From Lantana camara (Eukaryota > Streptophyta > Magnoliopsida > Lamiales > Verbenaceae): a stretch of 64,000 bases of DNA. The notes under the pieces were generated by a model. The model did not search any database. It was given only the letters and a program-made list of their open reading frames with translations, and was not told the origin of the DNA. The stretch covers positions 83,774,501 through 83,838,500 of the forward strand of contig CM074865.1 of NCBI GenBank assembly GCA_037501455.1. The letters are read 5' to 3'. The translations under genes and the position numbers were made by a program. Below are positions 43,301-53,719 of this stretch, in pieces. Each line of letters starts with the position of its first letter. The first letter of the stretch is position 1.

Positions 43301-43424
43301 GGACGAATTTGACCACTCAAACCATCTATTTCACTTATTTATGAACGATCATGCATAGTTTTTCCATGTGTGATAAGATATACACGAGTTTCTGCACTCA
43401 TCAAAAAATTGGAAAAGCTGTAAA

Positions 43425-43438
43425 CACTACAAGAAAAA
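43425..43438 (+). repeat. Left terminal inverted repeat of CACTA element 2
   Basis: CACTACAAGAAAAA matches the inverse of the right terminus at 13 of 14 positions. Confidence 0.9.
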
Positions 43439-43440
43439 CT

Positions 43441-43755
43441 GTTCGTAGTAAAAGGCCCATTTTCGTAGGAAAAACCATTTTGCTACGCATTTGCTACGAA
43501 TTTCTGATCGTAGTTGATGTGGCCGTAACAAATATTATACTACGATCAAATGATTGTAGCAAAAACCTTTTGCTACGAAGTTATTAGCTTTTACTACGTA
43601 CAATATTTCCTAGCAAATATGAGACAAATACGTCTAACTTTTACTACGAATATGCTAGTCGTAGTAAAAAGTTTATATTTGCTACGATCAAATCATTGTA
43701 GCGAAAACAGTTCAACTTTAGAAGTTAGTATTCACTACGTTCGTAGTAAAAAAAA
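43441..43755. repeat. Left subterminal repeat cluster of CACTA element 2 (CGTAGTAAA motif)
   Basis: Multiple direct and inverse copies of TCGTAGTAAAA, TTTGCTACGA and TTTTACTACG. Two imperfect palindromes centre on TACGATCAAATGATTGTAG (near 43539) and TACGATCAAATCATTGTAG (near 43683). Confidence 0.85.
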
Positions 43756-43759
43756 TTAA

Positions 43760-44590
43760 TTATGATAATTATTGTATAATTTTTATTAAATTGTATTTTT
43801 TTTTATATATTTTCCAAAAATACATAAATAAATATCATCCACCAAGCCAAAATATAATCCAATGGGATATCGAATTTATATAATCGAAGCAATAGTTTTC
43901 AATAACACACTAACATAACAAGGTACTACTAAAAATATAAATCCTTACAAATTAATATGAATTCAAAAGATGTACTATTCTTTCCAAAAATCTACAATAT
44001 AATTAGCAAAATAAGTTCATTGTTTATCGACAAAAATGTACTGTATTGATCTTATATAGAAATCCAGCAAAAGATATCTTGATCTATGCCTCCAAAACCT
44101 GTAACAAGAAATAAAAAACTATCCTTTCCAATGAAAATTCAATTAAAGAAGTATGTTATATTAAAAAAGCAAAAAACAGCATGGAAAGCCCAATTCTTGT
44201 ATTGACCGTTGCCTAAGAGATGCTAACATATGGAAAGGGTGCATACATGAAATCCTTACCGTATTCATCAATGTCAGGTGTATTCAATCTTAAAGACATT
44301 GCTTCGATTATATTCACACAAAGCCAACACATAAGTTAGAGGTTGCTTTCAAAATTATATGCAATCAAATGACATAACTAACATTAAAACATATCCTCGA
44401 GTAAATTTACCTGGCAAACATTGTTGTAGATAATCCAGCGGTTACTTCACCCCTTAAAAAGCAAGAATGCAGATTCAACAAAAAAATATATAAGCAACAA
44501 AAAGTACACATTCATTCACACAACAAACTGCACACAAAAAACTACAAAGCATTCATACTTACTTAGAAATCTGCCAAAAGATAGCTTGTT
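43760..44590. other. AT-rich 3' flank of the TNP1-like gene, no further gene seen
   Basis: This stretch lies between the left subterminal repeats and the stop codon of the TNP1-like gene. It holds no credible ORF. The segment at about 44045-44165 is a diverged copy of 44550-44665: both contain GAAATC(C/T)(A/G)(C/G)CAAAAGATA on the plus strand, then ATGCCTC, a possible acceptor site and GAAGTATGTTAT. So the last exon region of the gene was duplicated tandemly, about 510 bp apart. Confidence 0.6.
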
Positions 44591-47500
44591 TTATGCCTCT
44601 GAAAGCTGTAAAAACAAATAAAGCAGTAACTTTGTAAATGAGGATTCTAAGAAGTATGTTATTTTAAATTTTAGAAATTCAACATTAGATCAATTACTTA
44701 CATTAACCAACTCCCATGCAATACACTTATTAACAACTTGTCCAATAGTTTGAGCATCTCGACGAGGTTTTAATAGCTTCTCATCTTTCTCAATTGCCTT
44801 TGTAACACAAACTCGACAAAATATAGGCATGCCTCCTTCATTAGCATTATATCCAATAAAAGTACCTTCTGCCACAACCTTCTTCGGTATCCCATGACAA
44901 TGTAAATACACTCTTCGTCCGACCTACAAAAACAAACATTAATAAAAGGGGAAGCAATAGCAACCAGCTATAATTCCTTAGTTGTTTAAGTATTAAAACT
45001 TTAAAATCTATTAGTTGTACCATGATTCGGTGAGAACTATCTGCAACTACTTGCTTCTCAAGTTTGTCTCCAACAATCTAAATCCAAAGATCAAATACTC
45101 ATCATAATTTTATCATTATTCTCATGCAAATAACTATTTGCCCTAATAATATTAGTACCTGTTTACTTTTAATTGGGAGGGTGTCTTCTAAATCAGAATG
45201 TTGGACTCCACAAGTGAGAGCATCTCTTGATACATTAGAATTTGACATGTGGGAACTCGGTGCCTCTGCAGCCTGTTATTATAGGTTGAATAAATAAAAA
45301 TAGCCAAAGTGAAAAAACTATCCACAATATTTGAAAATTTTACCTGAGTACCATGCACCAAAGTAGGTGAGATTGCTGGAAATTGACTCAATAAAAGTTC
45401 AAGCTTTTTGTTCAATTGGTAGGTTTTCTCTTGTTCCAAATGCAGTTTCTCATTTGCTTTGACAAATTCTTCTTTCATTTGTTTCATTTCACTTTTCTCT
45501 TCAAGTAGCTCATCCTTGAGCCTTTGTAGCTCCTCTCTATCTTGGGATGACAATATTTCATGTCTGGCCATAGATTTAAGTTGAGTTCGATTGACTGTAT
45601 TGCCTTTTCCAGCACATCTAATATGTCCACGATTGTCTTTTCCCATGGCTGTTAGAAAGAGTTGATCTTTATACAGTTTTGTTCTTTCCTCCTCGGACTT
45701 TTTCAAAAGCTCTCTAGTAAATTGACCCTAAAAAATGTACAACAAAATTTGATATGAAAAAGTTGCATTTATTTTGTTAAATTCTAAAATACACCTCTGA
45801 CTTACATGTAAATCTGATGTTGTATTGTCATCCTCTATCCCCTTTCCACGAGATCTCGACTCCATCCACACATCCAGCCTTGCAACATCAGTAGCGCCTT
45901 TCGCCAACATCTAGAATACATCATAATGCAAAAATAGATATAATAAAAAATATAGTATCATTTAACTAGGTTTAAAAGGTTATTTTATATCTTGTACCTC
46001 TTCCTCTAATGCAGAAAAAGGTGTTCGTCCAGTCCTATGCAAGCATTCCTTCTTTGAAACATTTATGGCATTTTGGTTTGCAACATCCTATCAGTTATCT
46101 CATTAACTCCAATAATCTCATTTTTGTTTGCATAAAAATGGGAAACATGTAATTAATTTTTATGTAATTAATGACCTGCACTTTAGGAATCTTCCAGTAA
46201 TTGACCAATTCCAACCATTGATTCATCTGAATCCTATCATCAGCTGGTTGTTGCAAGAGAAACTCATGGTCATCTTTGTATGGTGTAAAGAAATTCTTTT
46301 TAATGCTACCCTTCCATTTCCTCCAAATATCAACTATTGTAAACATTACCACACCCTTTGCTTCGAGAGAAAGGTAAGTGTTCTCCTGAAATATTTAGCA
46401 AACTAATACTTTAAAAAGTTTTTATATAACTAATCAGGTATCAATTTGTATAAATGAATTTACTAATTACCTGCACCTCATCCCAAACCATATCTCTTTG
46501 ATATTGTGGGATAGCATTGAAAGTCATACTATTCAAAGGTAATTTAGCTCCAATACGAGCTAAACAACCTAATGCAGTAGCGTACTTGTGATAATCATCT
46601 CCTACTACACTTCCCTTGGGATTCAAAGAAACATGAAATTTATTTCCTGTATTCCACTCTTTAGGAAACCTAGCCGCCCCACGCCCCGTTTTAACACGTG
46701 AGTTCCTTGTATTTTGTGCTGTCCAACACATTATTGTCAAGAGATACTATCAAGAAGATTTATAACACACAAAAGGTTTTACCGTTACTTGGGATTGTCT
46801 GATCCTCTAAATGGTCATTGAGGCTGTCTTGCCTTTCTGTTTGCAGCTGAAGTTGACTCAGGTTCTCCTCTATTTGTGGAAGAGGTGTTGTTTCAGCTAT
46901 ATTTTCAAGTAATTGTGTTTGTCTTGTACCTATAAAAGAATTAATATTAATATATCAAATGAAGGTTTCTGAAAATTCATATCTTTGATATTTTGTGATA
47001 TCTTAATTATCTGCAATCTTATTTTGGCTTCTGCATTGCTTAAACTTATATATATGGGAACCAAATCAAATCTGTACACCACAAGTGGATACATTTTTAA
47101 ATGGAGAACATAGTTACCAAATTCAAGAGATGAAATGGTAAATAATATGCATTGTGAAACATGCATTAATTAATGGTTTACAAGCTATGAATTTTTTATT
47201 TGTAAGTTTAAAGCAATCTAAGTTTAGCAAAGTGATATAACCCTATGTTGATTGTACTATATTCTCATGTTAATAATCAGACGGATACTAAAGCAGCTAA
47301 TTGTACTATATTCCCATGTAACATTATCACCCAAATTGAGCGGACCATATTACTTAAATCACTTTATTTACCACAAAAAGTGAACTCTTGAAGGTACCTC
47401 TGTAAGAAGGTACTTGAGTTTGTGTTTGTAGCAGATTTTGACTCAAATTCTCCTGTCTTCGTATAAGAGGTACTTGAGTTTGTGCTTGTAGATGTTGGAC

Positions 47501-47645
47501 CCTTTTTGTTCCTATTTTAACAAATATACAAAAAATAAGACTAAATTAATCATTATAAAAATAAGACTAATGTATTACCATTCTTTTCCAATTCGGTCAA
47601 CTGATTAGAAGATGGATCATATTGTCATTTCCTTAATTTGGCCAT
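44591..47645 (-). pseudogene. TNP1/TNPA-like En/Spm transposon protein gene, 12 coding exons, premature stop at codon 7
   Basis: I resolved exons by GT-AG sites on the minus strand: 47645-47579, 47511-47398, 46929-46783, 46718-46471, 46385-46176, 46087-45998, 45910-45806, 45727-45344, 45272-45159, 45077-45021, 44923-44702 and 44605-44591. Phases agree at every junction and the total is 1773 nt, so 590 codons plus TAA. Exons 2-3 are Gln-rich. Exons 4-8 resemble the plant Ptta/En/Spm transposase family (HRTGRTPFSALEEE-like motif in exon 6, Glu/Lys-rich coiled coil in exon 8). Exon 11 resembles the TNP1/EN/SPM C-terminal domain (GRRVYLHCHG, then GTFIGYNANEGG, ETIG-like QTIGQVV and IAWELV). Such proteins bind subterminal repeats in CACTA elements. 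Codon 7 is TGA (47625-47627), which fits a CGA-to-TGA change. Unless translation starts elsewhere, the gene is disabled. Family assignment is from recall; exon edges are unconfirmed by transcripts. Confidence 0.8.
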
Positions 47646-49216
47646 ACCTGCACACAATTTACAAGAATTTATGAATACAAATTTTAAATCTACATGAATT
47701 CGAAAAAGTCAAATTAAGTTTAAATGACGAAATAAAAATAATCTATATTATTCTATGTTTCAACATCCTCAACGGTTGTGTTTGCCTCATCCACAATCAT
47801 TCCTTCAATTTCTTCAATATAAAAACTTATCATTCTCTTCAAATATGAAAAACTTACTTTTCTGCTCAAGTGTTTATCTTTTCTGCTCAAGTGTTTATCC
47901 AAAAATTGCCAATACAAATCTTTATGTCAAAATTCTGCAATGAAACAACTAATATATAAGTGATCAAATAAAAAGTATATGAAATACGAGCAACACGGAC
48001 CAAGAAAGAGATTTTCTTTAGTTTTAGAGTATAAGCATGTTCACCTGGTTGAGAAATCCCAATCCGTATAATAATTTGAAACACAAAAAATTAAACTAAA
48101 ACTGCATTATATATCATGCCTAGAACAATCAAGCAGCGCTTAGGGGAGACCATGACAAGAGGCATATGCCCAAAAATTTGTTTGAGCAGAACTGTTTCGC
48201 ACCACTATAGTAGCAGAACAGTTGAAAAACGGACAGTCAACAAACACAAAATTGCATAAAGATCAGAGCTGATGGAACCAATTAATTCAATAGAGTAAAC
48301 TGTGTGAATGATTCACCTTAGAACAATGACTTGCTACTTCGTAGTATTAGAATAACAAGTCTTTAAAGTGATTTGAGGTTTATTAGAATGATGCATTAAC
48401 AACTACACAGAGATTACCATGTCGTAAAATAAACCAAACTTAAGAAATTCGGTTGATTCCACGTATACACAACTGAAAATAGAAGTTAGCAACACTATAG
48501 ATGACAGATCTCACAAAATATGCCAACAAGAATAGGTGGTAGTTTCTATCATATCTCAGAACTAACACAATATGACAAAATCCATTCGTTCTTTGAACTT
48601 GAAATTCCTTTCATTTGATTGAGATAGAGAGCAAACATACGTAGGTTTCTTATAGTCAACAAAACTCCAAAGTTCAAAGCTCAAAAGGAAAACAATTATT
48701 CTCTGGACTCAGTTCACATAAAAGAGTAAATTCTGTAGAAACCAAATATCAAACATTTTCATATTTTTTACTATAAACCAACTGAAGTCAGTCCTCTACA
48801 AAACCAACCAAAAACTCACTTCACAACACGAAAGTACAGCATAAAAAAACATTAAAATGATGTTGCAATGAAATTAACCCATATACCCAAACATTACAAT
48901 AAAGAAAAATAACCAAGAACAGTAATACTTTGTACAACCTCTGCTAATAAGAAACTTTGTTCTAAAGTAAAGCTTGCCCATTCCACTAATCATAAGGCTA
49001 GATTATACTGGCTTCAACCATACAAATCACCAAAAATCTAAACCTAAAAGGTCATTAATCCATCATATTTCTTATTTCACCTTACTCTCTAACAACTACC
49101 GAACCCACGAAAAGGTAAAACAAAATGGCATTAAGAAGCAACAGATCTTAGTCTGGGTAGGTAGGGAGAACGACAGCTCAGAAATGAAAATTATCAGACA
49201 AGGGGCAAAGTAATAC
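47646..49216 (-). other. Probable 5' UTR intron or non-coding upstream region of the TNP1-like gene
   Basis: About 1.57 kb, AT-rich, with no credible coding exon. A splice acceptor (GTGTGCAG) lies four bases upstream of the ATG at 47645. A possible donor (GTAG then GTATTAC) sits at 49217/49216. A long leader intron would explain the gap. TNP2-like motifs were looked for and not seen. Confidence 0.45.
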
Positions 49217-49500
49217 CTACGTGAAGCGACAACGAGTCATCCTAGGTGAGGCAAAGATGAGTTTTTAGACAATGGACAACTCTACCGTCTCGAAGACCTC
49301 CGCTGCTGAAGACCTGCGCTGGAAGCTCCGATTTGGGAAAATCTCAGCAAAAAGCTCAGCTGAAAGAGTAAAATTCAACCATAATTATTTACCAAAATTT
49401 CAGCTACAAGAGTTAATCTCAGCGAAATTAGGTGAAAGATTTGAGAAAATGAGAAAAATAAGTTGCGAGAGGGTTTTACCTTAAGGGGCGAAAAGGTGAA
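49217..49500 (-). other. Possible non-coding first exon of the TNP1-like gene
   Basis: On the minus strand this 280-bp stretch is richer in C and G than its surroundings and has pyrimidine-rich CTCTCGC and TTTCTC tracts typical of plant leaders. It ends at a plausible donor at 49216. The short plus-strand frame at 49272-49484 is probably a by-product of this composition. The exon is inferred, not shown. Confidence 0.35.
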
Positions 49501-49551
49501 AGAATTTGGGGAAAAATGAACGTCAGCAGAAGGGTTTGTAACTTTGAGCAA

Positions 49552-49563
49552 AATATATATATT
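49552..49563 (-). promoter_or_regulatory. Candidate TATA element for the TNP1-like gene
   Basis: A TATATATAT run sits about 50-60 bp upstream of the proposed leader exon, on the gene-start side of the element as expected for CACTA transcription. AT-rich sequence makes chance occurrence likely. Confidence 0.25.
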
Positions 49564-49994
49564 TTTTTTTAAGTTTTCATTTTCTTAACTTTTGGAAATA
49601 CCCAAAAAGACTTAAGCTTTTGGTGGGAACTTTTTTTACTTTCCCGGTTGTCAAAAAACTTCTTTTACTTTCCCGGTTGAATTTTTTTATATTTTGAGGA
49701 GACAAATTTCTTTTATTTTAATTTTTAGATTTTTTGGTTAATTCAATACAAATTTAAAATATCAAACAAATAATACATAGAAAATTCAACATATATTCAT
49801 TTAATTACTAAAAAAAATTATTAAGGTTTGAAATATATTATTACATTTAGTCTCCCGAAGAAACATATAATGTGATTTTGGAATTTCAAAAGGTAGTATA
49901 TTTTTTATTGATATTATATTAATTAATTGGTGGAAATTAAAAAAAAAGTGTCAAATTTTTATAAGACACTATTTAAGAATTTAGTTATATTTTG

Positions 49995-50162
49995 TAGTAA
50001 AAAATATCAAAACTACGTAGTTTTGATATATTATTTACTACGATAGTGGTGACGTAGTAAATAATTGTCCTATTTCTTAATTATTTACTACGTACAATAA
50101 ATTGTAGTAAATAACTATATTTTACTACGATCAAATGATCGTAGTAAACGAATTTGTAGTAA
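49995..50162. repeat. Right subterminal repeat cluster of CACTA element 2
   Basis: Repeated TTTACTACG, CGTAGTAAATA and TTGTAGTAAATA motifs. At 50121-50148 two perfect 13-base inverse arms (TTTACTACGATCA) flank a 2-base spacer. The same core occurs, less perfectly, in the left cluster. Confidence 0.85.
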
Positions 50163-50169
50163 CAAATCA

Positions 50170-50183
50170 TTTCTCTTGTAGTG
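50170..50183 (-). repeat. Right terminal inverted repeat of CACTA element 2
   Basis: Ends CTTGTAGTG, the inverse of the left terminus, and is followed by the AAA target duplication. Confidence 0.9.
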
Positions 50184-50683
50184 AAAGGGGACCCCTTTTG
50201 ACTCTGGCCAAAATTTCAAATTCATTTCTATGGAGTATTTGGACGAATATGAGCACTCTAACCACCCATTTCACTTATTTATGAACAATCGTGAATAGTT
50301 TTTCCATGTGTGATAAGATATACACGACTTTCTACACTCGTCAAAAAAATGGAAAAGCTGTAAGGGGGACCCCTTTTTACTCTGGCAAAAATTTCAAATT
50401 CATTTCTATGGAGTATTTAGACGAAGATGACCACTCTAACCACCCATTTCACTTATTTATAAAGGATCATACATAGTTTTTCCATGTGTGATAAGATATA
50501 CACGAGTTTCTGGACACATCAAACAATTGGAAAAGCTGTAAGGGGGACCCCTTTTGACTCTGGCCAAAATTTCAAATTCATTTCTATGGATTATTTGAAC
50601 GAATATGACCAGTCTAACCACCTATTTCACTTATTTATGAACGATCATGCATAGTTTTTCCATGTGTGATAAGATATACACTA
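50184..50683 (+). repeat. 178-bp satellite array, segment 3 (about 2.8 monomers)
   Basis: A short island of satellite between the CACTA element and the LTR retrotransposon. It completes the monomer broken at 43424 and holds the CACTCGTC-type and GGACACATC/GGATTATTTG-type monomers, the same order as seen at 40680-41213. Confidence 0.93.
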
Positions 50684-53379
50684 TGTAACACCCTTAACGC
50701 AAGGGCACTACATCCCCCGCACTATAGTTCAATCCACATATGGAACGGGCACCCATACATGAATCAAGCCTATAGCAAACGGGAGACAATAAAACACTAC
50801 CCTAGCTAGGCGGGCTAATCCTCAATTAATACATCAACGTATAACAAAAGCGGAAGCATAACTAAGTGCATTCACCCCAAGCTTCCAACAATATTTACAT
50901 CATCAAATATCCAACTTTCAAGTGTACTATACCATAGTATGTAGATAGGTACCAAGTCACATTCCAAAAATCATAAATATCCATACTATACACCAAAAGA
51001 TGAAAATACCATGCTAGACCCCAAAAGCAGTAAAACTGACTCAAAACCCCGCCTAGCACCCGATCTGCGCAACCTGAAAAGTGTGAGGTGTCAGTCTATG
51101 AAAGACTGAGTGAGGGGTTATAATTTAAAGCGCAAATATCATGCAAATTGTAATCTCAGCCAAGGTTTTCATAAGACAATATTAGTTTAATAAATAAACA
51201 AGGCTCGCCCGAGGTTACAATCATTCCATTTTCAATTTAGTTATTTCAATACAATTCAATAATCAGTGGCCCGGCGAGTGAGGGCAAATCTCCAACCAAT
51301 CTCCGACAGTGTACATTAATTCCGTTTTATCAATTAAGTGATCAGGCAATCAATTCAGTGCACAAATAGACAGTTTCAATCAATCCATCCTTCTTCCTCC
51401 GGGTGATGGGGGATTGCAAGGCCCCGCCATCCAATCTCATTGAGTATAGGGTTCATGATTCCCTATACCCCGAACTCCTTCCTCCACTAATCTCCTAGTG
51501 GATTCAGGGGTCATCCCTATAATGTGAGGATAGTGCAAGAGTTGCCCGTCAGCCCATGCTTTCCCGGTTGGCTCAATACACTACCCTCGGGCCCACAGTG
51601 AACAATATACTCGCCAAACATTCAATCAATTCAATTCAATACCAATGACAATTACTCGGTACAATATCAATCGATCAATAAAGGAACAATTCAATTTTCG
51701 AAAAACTATAGATATAATTATTTGTTTTGGTCCAAAATCACATAGGGTCGTAGGGTTCTTTTACAAATAGAAATAACCTCACCTTTACCAACACAAGAAG
51801 AAAGGATACACCTTATGGAGCTTGCTCCTCGTCTCCCGGACCGTGATCTGTGTAACAAAGGGACAAGTGTACATAAGACTCTACCCTTATGAACCAACGA
51901 AGACGAACGGCATGATCCAATAATGTTACTCATACAATTTCAATCAATAATGATCATGACATGTTCAATTTAGCAATTTAAGATAACAATGATCAAATAG
52001 GGCATAAAAGTCATATAATTCACATATGGGAGCCAAGAAAGTGAAAGGAATGCAATATGAAAGATTTTGGTGAAGTTTAGGAACACTTGACAATTTTGGG
52101 AAAATGCACATGTTGTGGGAAAACTGTAATATCTTAAATTCTAGAGGTGGGAATTGAGGTTTGCTTGTTGGAAATGAAAGTAGACACATAGACCTTTCCA
52201 ACTCTATATGGCACGTTTTCTAATTCAAACCGAGGTGAAAATGGCGTTGGTTCGAAGTTGGACAAAATGCAGTTCTGGAGGGTGGTCGCGGGCGCGACCA
52301 AAATCCTTCACAAAATGGTCGCGGCCGCGACCAAGTGTTTTTTCGAATTTTCGTCCAATTTTTCCAAACGTCGAAAGTTGGCCAAAATGGGGTCGCGGGC
52401 GCGACCAGTTTTATGCCTATTTTTGGTCGCGGGCGCGACCATATGCGCAGCAGCAACAAAACAGGGGAAAACAGGGGTTTTCCATGCAAAACCAACCCAA
52501 ACAATTATATTTCCAATTTCCAACCATAACAAATGTTGAAACACCTCATATATGCATCATACTTCAAGTATTCATCAATTCAACCAAGAAATAAACATTA
52601 AAATGGCAAAGATCAAGCTTGAAACCCTCAAGTATGAACATGCTTCCAACCCTCAATAATTTCAAGATTTTCATGCAATCCTTACTCCTTATGATCAAGA
52701 TTATGCTCTCAACTTCATTCATGCAAGAATTCATCAACAAATTCATAAATCCATGCTTGATCAAATATTCAAGAATTTCTCAACTTTTCCAATATCTACC
52801 TTGAATTAAAGAGGTGGTGGATGAGATGATGATATGAGGTTAATGATGCTTCTATCTTCAAGAATCCTTCAAGAATCTAGCTTGAAATTGAAATGAAATC
52901 TCCTTCTCTTCTTGGTGTAAAAACCGTAATCCACTAGGTGTGTGTGTGTGTGGAATTTATGTTCTTGGAATATAGAAGAAACGAATGGAATAATGTGGAA
53001 AATCATGATATATCCTAAGTCTTGTATGGAAATATGTGATTCAACCTTATTTGCATAAAAGTCCCTTATTTATTTAAATTGATGCACATAAGTATCATCT
53101 CTAACTATTGATGCAATTAACTTCAAGTCATGATATACACTCATTACACAATTTCACATAAGGGAAAAATTAAGGATCATATAATACAAGTATGACACTT
53201 ATTTCACTTATTTCATATAATTCCTATAAATGATATTTCATATAAATTTATGGGAACATATGGCAAGTAATATGATGAAACTTGTAATTAAATGAACAAA
53301 CAGTTAATTTTAACCTCCCAACTCCCGAAGACCCGCTCGTAGAGTGCTTACCTGAACTTTCGGAAATTGGGGCGTTACA
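50684..53379 (-). repeat. Left LTR (biological 3' LTR), 2696 bp
   Basis: TGTAACACCC to GCGTTACA. No long coding frame. It contains four GC-rich palindromes at 52284-52440 and a short GT run near 52940. It keeps 12 bp that are missing from the other LTR. Confidence 0.95.
52284..52440. repeat. Cluster of four 16-bp GC palindromes in the left LTR
   Basis: GGTCGCGGGCGCGACC at 52284, 52391 and 52425, and GGTCGCGGCCGCGACC at 52317. The arms GGTCGCG and CGCGACC are perfect in all four. They stand out in otherwise AT-rich sequence and each adds several CpG sites. Confidence 0.95.
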
Positions 53380-53395
53380 ACTCTCCCCCCCTTAG
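53380..53395 (-). promoter_or_regulatory. Polypurine tract (plus-strand primer)
   Basis: On the minus strand AAGGGGGGGAGAGT directly abuts the biological 3' LTR. This is where second-strand synthesis starts in LTR retroelements. Confidence 0.9.
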
Positions 53396-53414
53396 AAGAA
53401 TCTGGTCCCCAGAT

Positions 53415-53711
53415 TCACTGATCGGAGTTGAACAACTCGGGGTGGAACCTTTTCATCTTTTCTTCCGGTTCCCAAGTCATCTCTTCGGATTTATCACTTC
53501 TCCATAACACCTTGACCATAGGAATCCGTCGATTTCTTAATTCTTGATACTTTCTATCCAACACCTTAACCGGTTGCTGAACAAAAGATAGATTTGGTTC
53601 TAATTCAACTTCTTCAACGGGGAGAATTTCTGTTTCATCAGGATAATACTTTCTGAGCTGAGAGACATGGAATACATTATGAATCCCGGTATGATGAGGC
53701 GGTAGGTCCAA
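53415..53711 (-). pseudogene. Chromodomain-like C-terminal part of the polyprotein, cut off from gag-pol
   Basis: This frame starts directly after a TGA (53712-53714) and has no ATG of its own at the start. It holds the end of the integrase (motif GIHNVFHVSQLRKYYPD) and a chromodomain-like module with VKVLDRKYQELRNRRI and VKVLWRSDKSEEMTWEPE, ending at TGA 53415-53417. In chromoviruses this module is fused to integrase and steers insertion toward certain chromatin. Here it is separated from the 1394-codon frame by a frame change just after the integrase GPF motif and by the in-frame TGA. As it stands it would not be translated as part of the polyprotein. Confidence 0.85.
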
Positions 53712-53719
53712 TCAATAAG

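Larger units (their letters stand above)
12737..43424 (+). repeat. 178-bp satellite array, segment 2 (about 172 monomers)
   Basis: Continuation of the same satellite in the same orientation, with no gene. Recurring subtypes include: a full-length type with GTAAGGGGGACCCCTTTT; a GTAAGGTCCCC type followed by AAAAGTTC and GACGAATTTG; a GGTGGAACCTTTGACTC type; a CACTCGTCAAAAAAATGG type with CTCTGGCAAAAATTTC; a type with six or so C's followed by TTTTTACTC and GACGCATATG; and a GAACGAATATG type ending TTTATAAACGATC. Local higher-order repeats are listed separately. Single-monomer lesions include loss of about 13 bp of the GATATACAC block near 25047 and loss of about 20 bp near 34437. A small duplication near 26272-26290 repeats part of the CCATGTGTGAT block. 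Confidence 0.95.
43425..50183 (-). mobile_element. CACTA (En/Spm-like) DNA transposon with a TNP1/TNPA-like gene, 6759 bp
   Basis: The left end is CACTACAAGAAAAAC and the right end is the inverse of CACTACAAGAGAAA. The 3-bp target duplication is AAA at 43422-43424 and 50184-50186. Excising the element plus one AAA restores a normal GCTGTAAAGGGGACCCC monomer. Both ends carry clusters of CGTAGTAAA/TTTACTACG motifs. A multi-exon minus-strand gene encodes a TNP1/En/Spm-type protein (44591-47645). I see no TNP2/TNPD catalytic transposase, so the element is probably not self-sufficient, although its accessory-type gene is nearly intact. Confidence 0.93.

Noticed and set aside
49272..49484. Plus-strand 70-codon frame near the right end of CACTA element 2
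   Set aside because: No family match recognised, and it lies antisense to the likely leader exon of the TNP1-like gene.
50679..50690. CACTA string next to TGTAACA suggesting another CACTA end
   Set aside because: It is the satellite CACGA target site with one change; there is no matching inverse end and LTR boundaries explain the site.
52208..52594. Overlapping frames of 60-130 codons on both strands inside the left LTR, repeated in the right LTR
   Set aside because: They are opened by the GC palindromes, which read without stops on both strands, and are not preserved across the LTR indel.
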